Source: Dyella sp. C11
GTDB lineage: Bacteria; Pseudomonadota; Gammaproteobacteria; Xanthomonadales; Rhodanobacteraceae
DNA length: 64,000 bases
Direction of reading: 5' to 3'
NCBI RefSeq assembly: GCF_003121485.1
Contig: NZ_QAVX01000003.1
Span: 231,693-295,692 of the forward strand
Part shown: positions 1 to 8,913 of the stretch, piece by piece
How the letters are laid out: each line of letters begins with the position of its first letter
Position numbering within the stretch: the first letter of the stretch is position 1
The notes under the pieces: model-generated
What the model was told of the DNA's origin: nothing
What the model saw: only the letters and a program-made list of their open reading frames with translations
Databases searched by the model: none
Program-made: the position numbers and the translations under genes

Positions 1-1
1 C

Positions 2-223
2 TCCGAAGTGGACTACACCGACGACCTGAAGAAGATCGAGGTGCCCACGCTGGTGATCCATGGCGACGACGACCAGATCGTGCCGATCGATGACTCCGGC
101 CGCCTCACCGCCAAGATCGTCAAGCACGCCACGCTCAAGGTGTACCCGGGCGCGCCGCACGGCCTCACCGCCACGCATCAGGAGCAGGTCAACAAGGACC
201 TGCTGGATTTCATCCGCTCGTAA
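2..223 (+). CDS. Alpha/beta hydrolase, C-terminal fragment (cut by window edge)
   Basis: This is the last 73 codons of an alpha/beta-hydrolase-fold enzyme; the start lies outside the window. The segment [12 protein letters not shown] carries the usual acid residue after a beta strand, and APHGL carries the catalytic His near the C-terminus. This spacing is typical of the non-haem chloroperoxidase and esterase branch. The nucleophile elbow (GxSxG) would be upstream and cannot be seen, so the substrate is unknown. It is followed by a strong hairpin and then by an isochorismatase-family gene on the same strand. The family assignment is fairly secure; the exact activity is not. Confidence 0.8.
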   Translation, partial: SEVDYTDDLKKIEVPTLVIHGDDDQIVPIDDSGRLTAKIVKHATLKVYPGAPHGLTATHQEQVNKDLLDFIRS

Positions 224-244
224 CCGCGCCGATCGATCCGACGA

Positions 245-270
245 CGACATGGGCCCTTGGGCCCATGTCG
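245..270 (+). terminator. Perfect hairpin between hydrolase and isochorismatase genes
   Basis: Two perfectly complementary 12-base arms (CGACATGGGCCC and its reverse complement) are separated by only 2 bases, starting about 20 bases after the hydrolase stop. No T-run follows, so it may be an mRNA-stabilising or attenuating structure and not a full intrinsic terminator. Its right arm lies just upstream of the ribosome-binding region of the next gene. Confidence 0.5.
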
Positions 271-297
271 CTTCCCGCACTACTGGAGATTCTCCCC

Positions 298-951
298 ATG
301 TCCATCACCGCGACGCCAACCCCGGGCAAGCAACTGCTGACTCCGAAAGATCACGCGCTGATCCTGATCGACTTCCAGTCGCAGATGTCGTTTGCCACGC
401 ACTCCATCGACGCCATCACGCTGCGCAACAACGCGGCGCTCATCTCCAACGCGGCAGCCAGTTTCAAGGTGCCGGCCATCCTCACCACCGTGGCCGAAAA
501 AAGCTTCTCCGGCCCCATGTTCAACGAGATCACCGACGCGTTTCCCGGGCAGGCACTGCTCGACCGCACGTCGATGAACACGTGGGAAGACGCCGCGGTC
601 ATCAGGCGCGTGAACGAGATCGGCAAGGATCGCCTGGTGCTTGCCGGCCTTTGGACGTCCGTGTGCATCGTAGGGCCCACCTTGTCGGCGCTGGAGCAGG
701 GCTATGAGGTCTACGTGATTGCCGATGCGTGCGGCGACGTTTCCGCCGAAGCGCACAACCGTGCCATGGATCGCATGGTGCAGGCCGGTGCCCGTCCGAT
801 GACTTCGCTGCAGTATCTGCTGGAACTCCAGCGCGACTGGGCGCGTACCGAGAGCTACGAAAGCACCACGGGCATCGCCAGGCGCTTCGGAGGTTCGTAC
901 GGCCTGGGCGTCACCTATGCCAAGACCATGTTTAGCGCCCACGAAGGCTGA
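298..951 (+). CDS. Isochorismatase-family cysteine hydrolase (YcaC-like)
   Basis: This 217-aa protein has the isochorismatase-like fold. The N-terminal strand LILIDFQSQ supplies the catalytic Asp, and GLWTSVCIVGP holds the nucleophilic Cys preceded by the family's non-proline cis-peptide region. Length and motifs fit the YcaC-like hydrolase branch, whose natural substrates are poorly known. ATG 298 is preferred over the in-frame ATG at 265 because 298 follows a CTGGAGA ribosome-binding site and begins the conserved region, whereas 265 lies inside the upstream hairpin. The C-terminal 45 residues run past the core fold. It is followed 24 bases later by the XapX gene and is probably co-transcribed with it. 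Confidence 0.85.
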   Translation: MSITATPTPGKQLLTPKDHALILIDFQSQMSFATHSIDAITLRNNAALISNAAASFKVPAILTTVAEKSFSGPMFNEITDAFPGQALLDRTSMNTWEDAAVIRRVNEIGKDRLVLAGLWTSVCIVGPTLSALEQGYEVYVIADACGDVSAEAHNRAMDRMVQAGARPMTSLQYLLELQRDWARTESYESTTGIARRFGGSYGLGVTYAKTMFSAHEG

Positions 952-975
952 TGGACGCAGTCCAGGAGCACGGTC

Positions 976-1254
976 ATGAAAATCTATGTGATCTCGCTTG
1001 CCGCCGGCGTGCTGGTCGGTGTCATCTATGGCCTGTTGCAGGTCCGCTCGCCCGCGCCGCCGTTGGTGGCGCTGGTGGGGTTGCTGGGCATCCTGGTGGG
1101 TGAGCAGATGCCGCCGTTGGTGAAAACCTACTGGCATCGCCAGGGCCAGGCCACGGCATGGCTGCACGAGCAGGTCGGGCCACACATGTGCGGCCAGTTG
1201 CCGACGGCCCAGAACGCCGGCAACAAGGACAAGGCAACGGAGAAGAGCTCATGA
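976..1254 (+). CDS. XapX-domain small membrane protein (DUF1427)
   Basis: This is a 92-aa protein. The first 50 residues form two hydrophobic helices separated by a short PAPP-type turn (SPAPPLVALVGLLG), which is the signature of the XapX domain. A hydrophilic tail of about 40 residues follows. An AGGAG site precedes the ATG. The stop overlaps the start of the amidohydrolase gene by 4 bases (ATGA), which implies translational coupling. XapX proteins have no established function; the name comes from linkage to a xanthosine transport locus. The consistent pairing with hydrolases suggests a membrane accessory role, which is inference. Confidence 0.8.
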   Translation: MKIYVISLAAGVLVGVIYGLLQVRSPAPPLVALVGLLGILVGEQMPPLVKTYWHRQGQATAWLHEQVGPHMCGQLPTAQNAGNKDKATEKSS

Positions 1255-3131
1255 CCGAAGCGCCCCAATCGCCTGAGCTGATTCTTCACAACGGGCGCAT
1301 CACCACGCTCGACCGCGGACGCCCGGAGGCGCAGGCCGTCGCCGTTGCCGATGGCCGTTTCGTGGCGGTGGGTGACAACACGGAAGTGATGCCGCTGGCC
1401 GGAACGCGGACGCGCATCATCGACCTGAAGGGTCAGCGTGTACTGCCGGGCCTGATCGACAACCATCTGCACATCATCCGCGGTGGTCTCAACTACAACC
1501 TCGAACTGCGTTGGGACGGCGTGCGCTCGCTGGCCGATGCCATGGCGATGCTGAAGCAACAGGTTGCGGTGACGCCCGCGCCGCAATGGGTGCGCGTGGT
1601 GGGCGGTTTTACCGAGCATCAGTTTGCGGAAAAGCGCTTGCCGACCATCGAGGAATTGAACGCGGTTGCGCCGGACACGCCCGTGTTCCTGTTGCACCTG
1701 TATGACCGCGCCATCCTCAACGGCGCGGCATTGCGTGCCGTGGGCTACACCAAAGATACGCCGGAGCCGCCCGGTGGTCAGATCATCCGTGACGGTGCGG
1801 GCAACCCGACGGGCCTGCTGCTGGCCAAGCCGAACGCCTCCATCCTTTACGCCACCCTGGCCAAGGGGCCCAAGCTGCCGTTCGAGTACCAGCTCAATTC
1901 CACGCGTCATTTCATGCGTGAATTGAATCGCCTCGGTGTGACGGGCGCCATCGATGCGGGTGGCGGTTTCCAGAACTATCCCGACGACTACGCCGTCATC
2001 GAGCAACTGGCGGCGGAAAACCAGCTCACCATCCGCCTCGCCTATAACCTTTTCACGCAAAAGCCCAAGCAGGAAAAGGAAGACTTCCTGAATTGGACGA
2101 AGACCTCCACGTACAAGCAGGGCGACGATTATTTCCGTCATAACGGCGCTGGCGAAATGCTGGTGTTCTCGGCGGCGGATTTCGAAGACTTCCGCCAGGC
2201 GCGCCCCGACATGCCGCCGCAGATGGAAGGCGACCTGGAGGAAGTGGTACGCGTGCTTGCCCAGAACCGCTGGCCGTGGCGCATGCATGCCACCTACGAT
2301 GAAACGATCAGTCGTGCGCTGGACGTGTTCGAGAAGGTCAATCGCGAGATTCCGCTGCAGGGCTTGAACTGGTTCTTCGATCACGCGGAAACCATTTCCG
2401 AGCGCTCCATCGACCGTGTCGCCGCGCTGGGCGGCGGTATCGCCGTGCAGCACCGCATGGCCTACCAGGGCGAATACTTCGTCGAGCGTTATGGCCCTGC
2501 CGCGGCACAGGCGACTCCGCCGGTGAAGCGCATCCTGGAAAAGGGCGTGCGCACGTCAGCCGGCACCGATGCCACGCGCGTGGCGTCGTACAACCCGTGG
2601 GTGTCGCTGTCGTGGCTGATCACCGGCAAGACCGTCGGTGGCATGGGGCTCTATCCGCGCAGCCATTGCCTGGACCGGCATGAGGCGCTGCGCATGTGGA
2701 CCGAGCACGTCACATGGTTTTCCAACGAGGAGGGCAAGAAGGGCCAGATCAAGGTGGGGCAACTCGCCGATCTGATTGTGCCTGACCGTGACTTCTTCGC
2801 CTGCCCGGAAGACGACATCGCCGATACCACGTCCCTGCTCACCATTGTCGGCGGCCGGGTGGTGTACGGCAGCGGCGGGTTTGCCACGTTCGAAGATGTG
2901 ACCGTGCCGCCTGCCATGCCGGAATGGTCGCCCGTGCGCACCTATGGCGGCTATGGCGCCTGGGCACAGCAACGCAATGCGCAGCCGGCGATCACGGCGG
3001 CTGCCTGCGGTTGCAGCCATGGTTGTGGCGTACATGGTCACGATCATGCGAACGCCTGGTCGAGTCGATTGCCCGTGTCCGACCTGAAGTCGTTCTGGGG
3101 CGCGCTGGGCTGCGCGTGCTGGGCGGTGTAG
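1251..3131 (+). CDS. YtcJ-type amidohydrolase with Cys/His-rich C-terminal tail
   Basis: This 626-aa protein belongs to the metal-dependent amidohydrolase superfamily, YtcJ/LAF3 branch. LILHNGRITTLD opens the composite beta-sandwich, DNHLHII supplies the HxH metal ligands, and later stretches (FDHAETIS, GTDATRVASYNPW) match the remaining ligand and active-site positions. About 40 residues at the C-terminus (583-626) are unusual: they contain ACGCSHGCGVHGHDH and a final GCACW, which look like extra metal ligands. The start ATG overlaps the XapX stop by 4 bases. Substrate unknown; relatives act on cyclic amides, formamides or similar N-acyl compounds. Neighbours suggest breakdown of an aromatic or amide compound, which is inference. 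Confidence 0.85.
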   Translation: MTEAPQSPELILHNGRITTLDRGRPEAQAVAVADGRFVAVGDNTEVMPLAGTRTRIIDLKGQRVLPGLIDNHLHIIRGGLNYNLELRWDGVRSLADAMAMLKQQVAVTPAPQWVRVVGGFTEHQFAEKRLPTIEELNAVAPDTPVFLLHLYDRAILNGAALRAVGYTKDTPEPPGGQIIRDGAGNPTGLLLAKPNASILYATLAKGPKLPFEYQLNSTRHFMRELNRLGVTGAIDAGGGFQNYPDDYAVIEQLAAENQLTIRLAYNLFTQKPKQEKEDFLNWTKTSTYKQGDDYFRHNGAGEMLVFSAADFEDFRQARPDMPPQMEGDLEEVVRVLAQNRWPWRMHATYDETISRALDVFEKVNREIPLQGLNWFFDHAETISERSIDRVAALGGGIAVQHRMAYQGEYFVERYGPAAAQATPPVKRILEKGVRTSAGTDATRVASYNPWVSLSWLITGKTVGGMGLYPRSHCLDRHEALRMWTEHVTWFSNEEGKKGQIKVGQLADLIVPDRDFFACPEDDIADTTSLLTIVGGRVVYGSGGFATFEDVTVPPAMPEWSPVRTYGGYGAWAQQRNAQPAITAAACGCSHGCGVHGHDHANAWSSRLPVSDLKSFWGALGCACWAV

Positions 3132-3134
3132 GCC

Positions 3135-3584
3135 ATGCGCGCCACGGCACCGACACTGCGACCCTGGGCTGCACGTTTCGCGACACCAGTCGTGCATTGG
3201 GTCGCCTTGCTCGGCCTGTGCGCCGCCTACTTGCAGGGCGGCTTGCAGAAGGCGTGGGATATCCACGCTGCGGTAGCGGAAACCGCGCATTTCGGTTTGT
3301 CGCCGGCCATGCCGATCACCGTGCTGACCATTGTGCTGGAGCTCGGTGCGTCGCTTGCCATTCTTACGGGACGAGGGCGTTGGCTGGGTGCGCTGCTGCT
3401 GGCCTTCTTCACGTTGGCTGCAACCTTCATCGCCAATCGTTTCTGGAATCTGCCCCAGCAGGAACGATTTGGCGTGACGAACGCATTTTTCGAACATCTC
3501 GGCCTGACGGGCGGTTTCCTGCTGGTTGCGTGGCATGACCTGCGTGACCGCGCGACATCCGCCATCAGTTCCTCTCATTCTTGA
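3135..3584 (+). CDS. DoxX-family membrane protein
   Basis: This 149-aa integral membrane protein has four predicted hydrophobic helices, including VVHWVALLGLCAAYLQGGL and LLLAFFTLAATFIANRFW. The helix-one GGLQKAWD segment and the helix-four region with NRFWN are typical of DoxX/DoxD-like proteins. Members are tied variously to quinone-linked oxidation and oxidative-stress complexes, but no general activity is established. It starts 3 bases after the amidohydrolase stop and nearly abuts the next gene, so it belongs to the same transcription unit. Confidence 0.75.
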   Translation: MRATAPTLRPWAARFATPVVHWVALLGLCAAYLQGGLQKAWDIHAAVAETAHFGLSPAMPITVLTIVLELGASLAILTGRGRWLGALLLAFFTLAATFIANRFWNLPQQERFGVTNAFFEHLGLTGGFLLVAWHDLRDRATSAISSSHS

Positions 3585-3604
3585 TAACCCAAGGGAGTTT
3601 CGCC

Positions 3605-4510
3605 ATGCACATGTATTCCAGGATTCTTGCCGTCGCCCTGGGTTTGGGTGCGATCGGTGCGGTGTCACCCGTTTTCGCCAAGGAGGCGTCGACGACGCCC
3701 ATGGTGGCTGTGGGTGCGCAGTACGACAGCACGCATGTCTATGTGGCACCTGGCGAGGTGGATCATTTCGTCGACAGCTTTCTCGCGACGTTCGGCGGCC
3801 AGAGCACCAAGCAGGGCATTGCCACCGTGACGCCAACGCCCAGCAGTACCAGTACGCAGCTGCTGCAGACGCCGGTGGGCATGGTGTCCCTGTTCGGTTT
3901 CCGCACGCCGATTCCGCACCCGTTTGGCCTTGAGCGCACCGGCTACCTGGTGACCGACATGGATGTGGCGATCAAGGCTGCGCGCGCTGCCGGTGCGGAC
4001 GTGATCGTGCAGACGTTCCCCGATCCCATCGGCCGCGATGCCGTCATCCAGTGGCCGGGCGGCGTAAACATGCAGCTCTACTGGCACACCACGCCACCGA
4101 ACTATGCGGCGCTCCAGACCATTCCGGAGAACCGGGTTTACGTTTCGCCGGATCGCGCCGATGCGCTGGTGAAGAGTTTCTTGGCGTTCTCGCACGGCAA
4201 GGTGGTGTCGGACGAGGCGAAGGCGCCCGGCGTGGAAATTGGACGTCCGAACGACACGTTCCGTCGCATCCGCATTGAATCCACCTTCGGCAAGATGACC
4301 GTGTTCGTGACGGATGGCCATTTGCCGTACCCCTACGGTCACGAGTTGACGGGCTACGAAGTGACCAGCGTCGCCGATACGCTGGCCAAGGCCAAGGCCC
4401 ACGGCGTGAACGTGCTGGTCGATCCGTACGTCAGCGAGGGGCGCACCTCGTCGGTGGTTGAATTCCCGGGCGGTTACGTTGCGGAGATTCACGCCGCTGC
4501 CGGTCATTGA
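3605..4510 (+). CDS. Exported tandem VOC (glyoxalase-fold) protein
   Basis: This 301-aa protein begins with a clear signal peptide (ILAVALGLGAIGAVSPVFA, cleaved after about residue 22). Two related halves follow: each starts with a VYV strand (THVYVAP near residue 40 and NRVYVSP near residue 178) and ends with FPGG, so the protein is two VOC modules in tandem. VOC proteins bind divalent metals and include glyoxalases, extradiol dioxygenases and resistance proteins. Secretion of such a protein is unusual. ATG 3605 follows AAGGGAG; an in-frame ATG at 3581 overlapping the previous gene is less likely. Function unknown; probably acts in the periplasm on a substrate shared with its neighbours. Confidence 0.75.
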   Translation: MHMYSRILAVALGLGAIGAVSPVFAKEASTTPMVAVGAQYDSTHVYVAPGEVDHFVDSFLATFGGQSTKQGIATVTPTPSSTSTQLLQTPVGMVSLFGFRTPIPHPFGLERTGYLVTDMDVAIKAARAAGADVIVQTFPDPIGRDAVIQWPGGVNMQLYWHTTPPNYAALQTIPENRVYVSPDRADALVKSFLAFSHGKVVSDEAKAPGVEIGRPNDTFRRIRIESTFGKMTVFVTDGHLPYPYGHELTGYEVTSVADTLAKAKAHGVNVLVDPYVSEGRTSSVVEFPGGYVAEIHAAAGH

Positions 4511-4557
4511 CCCTCATGAATCGAACGCGAAGGACGCGATGTCCTTCAGGAAAGCGC

Positions 4558-5997
4558 ATGGGCGCAGTCATCGTGCCCATGCGTTCGCTGGTGGCGGGCG
4601 TGCTGCTGGTGTCGGTGCTTGCATCGCCGGTGGTGGCGCAGGAGATCAACCTGGATTCCACGCAATCCACGCCCGTGCAGGACGCCGCCGAGCGCCCGGC
4701 GTTGCGCAGCAACCGCTGGCAGGAAGACTGGTCGGTGTTGGCCGATCCCGCGTTGCGCACGCAATGCGGCGATGCGTTGAAGTATCTGTCGTTGAGCGAC
4801 AGCGATCCGAAGACCTATCTCTCGTTCGGCGTGAATTTGCGTGAGCGAACGGAAATGTCGGATGCCGCCAGTTTTGGCATAGGCAGCGCGAACAACACCT
4901 ATCTGTTGCAGCGGTTCCAGATTCACGCCGACCTGCGCTTTGCGACCTACTGGCAGGCTTTCGTGCAATTCGAGGACGCGCGCACCGTCAACAAGCAGGC
5001 GATCAGCGGTGCGGACCGCAACCCCTGGGACCTGCGGCTGGCGTTCCTTGCCTACGTGCGCCCCTTTGCCGATGGCACGTTCAAGGCGCGCGTGGGGCGC
5101 CAGGATTTCGCGTTCGACCTGCAGCGCTTTGTGTCGTTGCGTGACGGTCCGAATGTGCGGCAATCGTTCGATGCGATCTGGGTGGACTGGGAAGGAGCCA
5201 AGTGGCGCGTCATGGGTTTTGTCAGCCAGCCTGTGCAGTACAGCGACGAGCATCCGTTCGACGATACGTCCAACCGCCATTTCCGCTTTGATACCTTGCG
5301 CGTCGAGCGCCTGCTGTGGGGGAAGGACGAACTGTCGGCGTATTACGCGCTCTACAGTCGCGACAACGCGCGCTATCTCGATGCGGTCGGCGAAGAACAT
5401 CGCGACGTTTATGACGTGCGTTTTGCCGGCAACCAGTCGGGCGTGGACTGGGACCTGGAAGCCATGGCCCAGCGTGGCCATGTGGGCGCGAAGGACATCA
5501 ATGCCTGGGGTTCGGGCGCGCGCGGAGGATATACCTGGTCCGTGCCGTGGTCGCCGCGCCTGGGGTTGCAGGTCGATGCGGCATCGGGCGATCGCCATCC
5601 GGGTGACGGCACGCTGGGCACGTTCAATCCGCTGTTCCCCAACGGCTATTACTTCACGCTGGCCGGCTTTACGGGTTACACCAACCTGATCCACGTGAAG
5701 CCCAGTGTCACCATCAAGCCGGTGTCGCGCCTTACGCTGATGGCGGCACTGGGTTTCCAGTGGCGGCAAACCACGGCGGATGCCATCTACGTGCAACCGA
5801 ACATTCCGTTGCCAGGCACGGCCGGGCAGGGTGGTCACTGGACGGGCGCCTACGGCCAGTTGCGTGCCGATTACAGCTTCAACGCCAACTTCACCGGCGC
5901 AGTGGAAGCTGTCCGCTACGACGTCGGGCGGGCCATCCGCATGGCGGGCGGGCGCGATGGCGACTACCTCGGCGTCGAAGGGAAATTCATGTGGTGA
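4558..5997 (+). CDS. Alginate-export-type outer membrane porin
   Basis: The protein is 479 aa with a signal peptide (SLVAGVLLVSVLASPVVAQ). The mature part matches the alginate_exp beta-barrel family: an N-terminal FGVNLRERTEMS segment, alternating amphipathic strands such as LLQRFQIHADLRF and YWQAFVQFEDART, and a terminal aromatic strand ending in KFMW. Despite the name, most members in non-alginate producers are substrate-specific outer membrane channels. ATG 4558 has an AGGAAAG site; in-frame ATGs at 4507 and 4516 would add an implausible basic leader. Its position after the hydrolase genes suggests it admits the compound they degrade. Confidence 0.8.
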   Translation: MGAVIVPMRSLVAGVLLVSVLASPVVAQEINLDSTQSTPVQDAAERPALRSNRWQEDWSVLADPALRTQCGDALKYLSLSDSDPKTYLSFGVNLRERTEMSDAASFGIGSANNTYLLQRFQIHADLRFATYWQAFVQFEDARTVNKQAISGADRNPWDLRLAFLAYVRPFADGTFKARVGRQDFAFDLQRFVSLRDGPNVRQSFDAIWVDWEGAKWRVMGFVSQPVQYSDEHPFDDTSNRHFRFDTLRVERLLWGKDELSAYYALYSRDNARYLDAVGEEHRDVYDVRFAGNQSGVDWDLEAMAQRGHVGAKDINAWGSGARGGYTWSVPWSPRLGLQVDAASGDRHPGDGTLGTFNPLFPNGYYFTLAGFTGYTNLIHVKPSVTIKPVSRLTLMAALGFQWRQTTADAIYVQPNIPLPGTAGQGGHWTGAYGQLRADYSFNANFTGAVEAVRYDVGRAIRMAGGRDGDYLGVEGKFMW

Positions 5998-6039
5998 CGC
6001 CGCGCATTCATCCATTCGCCAACGGGAGAACACCACGCC

Positions 6040-6732
6040 ATGGCTGAGAAGCCTTTGCTGCCCACCATCCTCAGCGTGATGGCCGGTTACGTCGATACGG
6101 CGGGCTTTCTTGCGCTGCATGGCCTGTTCACCGCGCATGTCACGGGCAACTTCGTGACCATAGGCGCGGCACTGGTCAATGGCAGCTCGGGGATCATCGC
6201 CAAGCTGCTGGCATTGCCGGTGTTCTGCGTGTTCGTGATCGGTGCGCGCCTGTTGCGCTACCAGTTGATGGCGCGTGGACAGCCCGTGGTGCGCTCGCTG
6301 CTGGCGATCAAGCTGGCGATGTTCCTGGTGGCCATGGTGCTGGCCATTCGCTACGGGCCCTTTCCTCAGGGTGACAGCCTCGCCGCCACCATGACGGGCA
6401 TGACCCTGGTCGGCGCCATGGCGATCCAGAACGCCTTGCACCGCGTGCACCTGACCAGCGCGCCGCCCTCCACACTGATGACCGGCACCACCACGCAGAT
6501 CATGCTCGACGTGGCCGACCGCATCCGCGGCGTGCCCGGGGACCAGAAAGCGGCGCTCGATGCGCGACTCGGCAAGATGACCGTCGCCGTGCTGGCCTTT
6601 GCCATCGGATGCGCGGCCGGCGCAGTGCTGTACGCCTTCGGTGGCATGTGGTGCTTCGCCGTTCCGCCCGTGCTTGCCCTGGCCGCGCTGATTCGCCACG
6701 CCGATGCCGCTCCCGCAGTGACATCCCAATGA
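6040..6732 (+). CDS. DUF1275 (YoaK-like) membrane protein
   Basis: This 230-aa membrane protein opens with the highly characteristic segment MAGYVDTAGFLALHGLFTAH followed by VTGNFV, which defines the DUF1275/YoaK family. About six hydrophobic helices are visible, the last in VPPVLALAALI. The family has no proven biochemical role; it is widespread next to transport and stress genes. It sits 42 bases after the porin gene on the same strand, with a GGGAGAA ribosome site, and closes this gene run. Confidence 0.85.
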   Translation: MAEKPLLPTILSVMAGYVDTAGFLALHGLFTAHVTGNFVTIGAALVNGSSGIIAKLLALPVFCVFVIGARLLRYQLMARGQPVVRSLLAIKLAMFLVAMVLAIRYGPFPQGDSLAATMTGMTLVGAMAIQNALHRVHLTSAPPSTLMTGTTTQIMLDVADRIRGVPGDQKAALDARLGKMTVAVLAFAIGCAAGAVLYAFGGMWCFAVPPVLALAALIRHADAAPAVTSQ

Positions 6733-6778
6733 CATTTATCTGCCCATACTCGAACAGCCAACCGCGGAGAAAGCCCTC

Positions 6779-7339
6779 ATGAGCAAGACAAGCAAGGCCA
6801 AGAGCGACACCAGTAAGCCCAAAATCGACACGGGTGCCGTCAAGACTCGCCAGAAGGCGGCCCTCAGCACGCCGTCGCCCCTGGGTGAAAAGGCGACCCG
6901 GGACATCTCCGCCGAGCTCAATGCACTGCTGGCCGACATCATTGCCCTGTACCTGAAGACCAAGAACTTCCATTGGCACATGTCCGGTCCGTACTTCCGC
7001 GACTACCACCTGCTGCTGGACGAGCAATCGGATGAGATCTACGCCACCGTAGACCCCATTGCCGAGCGCGTGCGCAAGCTGGGCGGCACCACGCTGCGTT
7101 CACTGGGCCATGCCAAGCGCCTGGCGCGCCTGAGCGACAACGACGCCGAGTTCGTGACGCCGGACGACATGCTCGCCGAGCTGCGCGAAGACAACCAGCG
7201 CCTGGCCGGCTACATGCGCGCCACGCACGAGCTGTGCGACGAATACGGCGACGTCGCCACGGCAAGCCTGCTGGAAAACTGGATCGACGAGGCCGAGCGC
7301 CGCGTATGGTTCCTGTTCGAAACCAGCCGTCGCGCCTGA
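6779..7339 (+). CDS. dps: Dps-family ferritin-like DNA-protection protein
   Basis: This 186-aa protein is a Dps miniferritin: it oxidises Fe(II) with hydrogen peroxide, stores iron and can coat DNA. The ferroxidase signature is complete: KNFHWHMSGPYFRDYHLLLDE gives the two His and the Asp, and DEIYATVDPIAERVRKLGG gives the partner Asp and Glu. A lysine-rich N-terminal tail of about 45 residues (KTSKAKSDTSKPK) is suited to DNA binding, as in E. coli Dps. It stands alone, with its own terminator 9 bases after the stop codon. OxyR or stationary-phase control is likely by family analogy but is not shown here. Confidence 0.92.
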   Translation: MSKTSKAKSDTSKPKIDTGAVKTRQKAALSTPSPLGEKATRDISAELNALLADIIALYLKTKNFHWHMSGPYFRDYHLLLDEQSDEIYATVDPIAERVRKLGGTTLRSLGHAKRLARLSDNDAEFVTPDDMLAELREDNQRLAGYMRATHELCDEYGDVATASLLENWIDEAERRVWFLFETSRRA

Positions 7340-7347
7340 TCGTTACC

Positions 7348-7384
7348 GCCCGCGGCGGCTGTCGGCTGGCCGCGGGCTTTCTTT
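7348..7384 (+). terminator. Intrinsic terminator after dps
   Basis: A perfect 9-bp stem (GCCCGCGGC and its reverse complement) with a 12-base loop is followed directly by TTTCTTT. It lies 9 bases past the dps stop codon. Confidence 0.85.
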
Positions 7385-7474
7385 GGGGCAGGGATCATCT
7401 TCTCCCGGTGAGCTGCCCATGCGCGGCGTTCACATTGATCCACGCGCGGTCACATGCGCAAGGCACGTGACTAA

Positions 7475-7732
<258 letters not shown>

Positions 7733-7779
7733 TCGTGCCAGGGCGGATCGTGCCAGGGCGGTCGTCGTGATTCAGGACC

Positions 7780-8913
7780 GTGGCGGTGGATAGCCTCGTC
7801 CAGGCATGGCAGCACGATCCGTTGGCCCGCCTGGGCATGACGGTGGTGGTGGCACTGCTGTTGGCCTTGCTGCTGCGGTTGCTGGCGTATGCGGCGCGTC
7901 GGCGCCTTGCCCGGCGACACCCGTTCGTCGCCAGTCTGCTGGGGCGCGCCAGTGCGCCGATGGATTGGCTGGTTCCGTTGCTGATGCTGGTGGTCGCGCT
8001 GCGTGTGCTGCCGGATGCCGACGTCCTGCCGGCGTTCGTGCTGGTGCAGCACGTGCTGCTTGTTGCGCTGATGGTGGCGGTGACCTGGCTGGTCCTGCGT
8101 TGCCTGGGCGCGTTCGAAGTGGCGGCGATCCGGCGTTATCCGCTCGATGTCGCCGACAACCTGGCCGCGCGTCGCATGATCACGCAGGTGCGGGTGCTCA
8201 GGCGAACGGCCGATGTGCTGGTGTTGCTGCTGGGTGCGTCGGCCATCCTGCTCACCATTCCCGGCGTGCGCCAGCTGGGCACCAGCCTGCTGGCATCGGC
8301 TGGCGTGGCTGGCATTGCGCTCGGCATTGCCGCCAAGCCCGTGCTCGGCAATCTCATCGCCGGCTTGCAGATTGCGTTGACACAGCCGATTCGGCTGGAT
8401 GACGTGGTGATCATCCAGGGTGAATGGGGGCGCATCGAAGAGATCACCGGCACCTACGTCGTGGTGCGCATCTGGGACGAGCGCCGCATGGTGGTGCCGT
8501 TGGGCTGGTTCATGGAAAACCCGTTCCAGAACTGGACCCGCAACAGCGCACAGCTGATGGGCACGGTGTTTCTCTGGATGGATTACAGCGTGCCCATCGA
8601 ACCCTTGCGGGAAGAATTGCGGCGGCTGTGCCGCGACGCCGCCGAATGGGACGGGCGCGTGTGCGTGCTGCAGGTGACTGACGCCAATGAAAGGGCCGTG
8701 CAGTTGCGCGCGCTGATGAGCTCGGCCGACTCGGGCCGCAACTTCGACCTCCGCTGCAAGGTGCGCGAGGGGCTTGTCGCATACATCGCTGCGCACTATC
8801 CGCGGGCGCTGCCACGGCTGCGTGCAGACATGGCGCCAGGCAGTGACGGCTCGTCAGGAAAACCCGCGCCATCGGACGACCATGCCGACGCCTTTGGTCA
8901 CGGCGTTCGATAA
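7780..8913 (+). CDS. MscS-family mechanosensitive ion channel
   Basis: This 377-aa protein has four N-terminal hydrophobic helices, then the MscS pore and beta domain. The pore-lining helix is LLASAGVAGIALGIAAKPVL, followed by GNLIAGLQIALTQPIRLDD and the beta-domain segment GRIEEITGTYVVVRIWDERR. Such channels release solutes on hypo-osmotic shock. The GTG at 7780 is the furthest upstream start; no strong ribosome site is visible. The C-terminal 60 bases overlap the 3' end of the convergent hydroxylase-like gene, so the two transcripts are antisense there. Confidence 0.85.
   Translation: MAVDSLVQAWQHDPLARLGMTVVVALLLALLLRLLAYAARRRLARRHPFVASLLGRASAPMDWLVPLLMLVVALRVLPDADVLPAFVLVQHVLLVALMVAVTWLVLRCLGAFEVAAIRRYPLDVADNLAARRMITQVRVLRRTADVLVLLLGASAILLTIPGVRQLGTSLLASAGVAGIALGIAAKPVLGNLIAGLQIALTQPIRLDDVVIIQGEWGRIEEITGTYVVVRIWDERRMVVPLGWFMENPFQNWTRNSAQLMGTVFLWMDYSVPIEPLREELRRLCRDAAEWDGRVCVLQVTDANERAVQLRALMSSADSGRNFDLRCKVREGLVAYIAAHYPRALPRLRADMAPGSDGSSGKPAPSDDHADAFGHGVR

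Noticed and set aside
4546..6735. Open frame of 729 codons on the minus strand across the porin and DUF1275 genes
   Set aside because: It crosses two well-supported plus-strand genes and their junction, and shows no protein features.
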